Origin: CAYOMP01 sp964405075
GTDB taxonomy: Bacteria; Bacillota; Clostridia; Lachnospirales; Lachnospiraceae
Direction: 5' to 3'
Length of the DNA: 6,673 nt
Assembly (NCBI GenBank): GCA_964405075.1
Contig: CAYOMP010000154.1
Span: forward strand, 1 to 6,673
Shown here: positions 5,803 through 6,673 of the stretch, one piece after another
Numbering within the stretch: position 1 is the stretch's first letter
How the letters are laid out: every line of letters begins with the position of its first letter
The notes under the pieces: model-generated
What the model saw: the letters and a program-made list of their open reading frames with translations, nothing else
What the model was told of the DNA's origin: nothing
Databases searched by the model: none
Made by a program: the position numbers and the translations under genes

Positions 5803-6402
5803 ATGTATAATATCATTTTAGCGTCAGCATCTCCAAGTAGAAGAGAATTATTAGAACAGATTGGAGTTAATTTTTCTATAAAACCAAGTACTTGCGAAGA
5901 AGTTATTACAGAAACCAGTCCTAAAAAGGTGGTTGAATCCTTATCACTACAGAAGGCGGCTGATGTTGCCAAAAATGAAGGGATTAATACAATAACCATT
6001 GGTTCTGATACAATTGTTGCAATGGATGACAAAATATTTGGCAAGCCAAAGGACAGAGAAGATGCTTTTAATATGCTAAAGGCATTATCTGGTAAGACTC
6101 ATCAAGTGTATACAGGAGTTACTTTTATTATAAAACATAAGGATATGGATAACTTTATTATTCATACATTCCATTCCAAAACAGATGTTGTAATGAAAGA
6201 AATGACTGAATCTGAAATTAATTGGTATTTAGACACTAATGAGCCTTATGATAAAGCTGGAGCGTATGCCATTCAGGGATATTCAGCGATTTTTATAGAT
6301 AAAATCAATGGTGATTATAATACAGTAGTTGGTTTACCTGTTTCTATGATATATAGTGAATTTAAAAAATTAGGAATAGATATACTCAATCAAGGAGAAT
6401 AG
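5803..6402 (+). CDS. maf: Maf family nucleotide pyrophosphatase (dTTP/UTP type)
   Basis: This 199-residue cytoplasmic house-cleaning enzyme converts nucleoside triphosphates to monophosphates plus pyrophosphate. The family signature is complete: LASASPSRRELL at 6-17 (Ser8, Ser10, Arg13, Arg14), GSDTIV at 67-72 with Asp69, GKPKD at 80-84 with Lys81 and Lys83, YTGV at 103-106, and EPYDKAGAYAIQG at 147-159 followed by NGDYNTVVGLP at 169-179. Arg13, Thr70 and Gln158 agree with the trio described for the YhdE-like subgroup acting on dTTP and UTP, rather than the YceF-like 7-methyl-GTP subgroup; this subtype call is from memory. AGGTG overlapping the upstream TAG (5793-5797) provides the ribosome site, with only 8 bp between genes. 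In many Firmicutes maf sits with division genes; here it lies between two HAD phosphatases. Confidence 0.95.
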   Translation: MYNIILASASPSRRELLEQIGVNFSIKPSTCEEVITETSPKKVVESLSLQKAADVAKNEGINTITIGSDTIVAMDDKIFGKPKDREDAFNMLKALSGKTHQVYTGVTFIIKHKDMDNFIIHTFHSKTDVVMKEMTESEINWYLDTNEPYDKAGAYAIQGYSAIFIDKINGDYNTVVGLPVSMIYSEFKKLGIDILNQGE

Positions 6403-6405
6403 GTT

Positions 6406-6673
6406 ATGATTAAATTAGTAGCAAGTGATCTGGATGGAACATTACTACAAAATGGTGCTCAAAGCTTAACTGATGTTCAAATAGATTCTATTAAAAGATT
6501 AATTGATAAAGGCATTATATTTGTTGCTGCCAGCGGCAGACAATATCCTAATCTTCAAAGATTATTTGCCCCTGTAAAGGATGATATAGCTTACATTTGT
6601 GAAAATGGGGCACTTGTAATGTATAAAGGCGAAGTATTGCATAAAACTAATATTGAGCGTAAATTAGGAGAAG
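6406..6673 (+). CDS. Second Cof-type HAD-IIB hydrolase (N-terminal part)
   Basis: The frame opens at ATG 6406 and is still open at the window edge after 89 codons. The start is supported by AAGGAGA at 6392-6398 and lies only 3 bp after the Maf stop. The N-terminus KLVASDLDGTLL gives motif I (Asp8, Asp10) and VAASGRQY gives motif II (Ser43, Arg45), followed by ICENGALV, the strand leading towards the cap that is typical of the Cof group. Motifs III and IV lie outside the window. It is a paralogue rather than a copy of the HAD at 4985: the motifs match but the sequences between them are clearly diverged. Substrate unknown; a sugar or cofactor phosphate is the usual choice for this group. Confidence 0.9.
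   Translation, partial: MIKLVASDLDGTLLQNGAQSLTDVQIDSIKRLIDKGIIFVAASGRQYPNLQRLFAPVKDDIAYICENGALVMYKGEVLHKTNIERKLGE

Overview
The window comes from an AT-rich, low-GC Firmicute. The base composition, strong GAGGTGAT or AGGAGG ribosome binding sites, frequent AGA and ATA codons, and gene content (DUF554 membrane protein, glycoside hydrolase family 9, Fur-family regulator, Cof-type phosphatases, Maf) point to an anaerobic gut or rumen Clostridia member, perhaps Lachnospiraceae. The taxon is inference. A run of 10 N at 4065-4074 shows a scaffolded draft, possibly metagenomic, assembly.

Layout. (1) 1-492: C-terminal part of a DUF554 membrane protein. (2) 493-858: gene-free, holding a GC-richer cluster of hairpins at 541-654, a weak promoter, and a perfect tandem 12-bp repeat at 807-830. 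(3) 859-1587: a soluble protein of unknown function. (4) 1588-1819: convergent intergenic region with a strong terminator-like hairpin and two further stem-loop structures, one framed by 9-bp direct repeats. (5) 1820-3399, minus strand: a cytoplasmic GH9 beta-glucan hydrolase. Its first ~23 codons lie in another frame, so the gene carries a one-base frameshift (real or an assembly error). (6) 3400-3659: divergent promoter region with one palindrome over the GH9 -10 box and a near-perfect 33-bp Fur-type operator just after the plus-strand promoter. (7) 3660-6673, plus strand: a tight operon of an ArsP_2/putative manganese transporter-like permease (interrupted by the assembly gap), a Fur-family repressor, a Cof-type HAD phosphatase, a Maf nucleotide pyrophosphatase, and a second Cof-type HAD phosphatase that runs off the window.

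The most coherent biological unit is the 3' operon. The permease has a His/Cys-rich cytoplasmic loop, the co-transcribed Fur-family regulator has a His-rich N-terminus, and the Fur-like palindrome sits at the predicted transcription start. This suggests an autoregulated divalent-metal export module, with metal-dependent house-cleaning hydrolases in the same transcript. The metal is not determined by the sequence. No mobile element genes, CRISPR arrays, tRNA or rRNA genes were seen.
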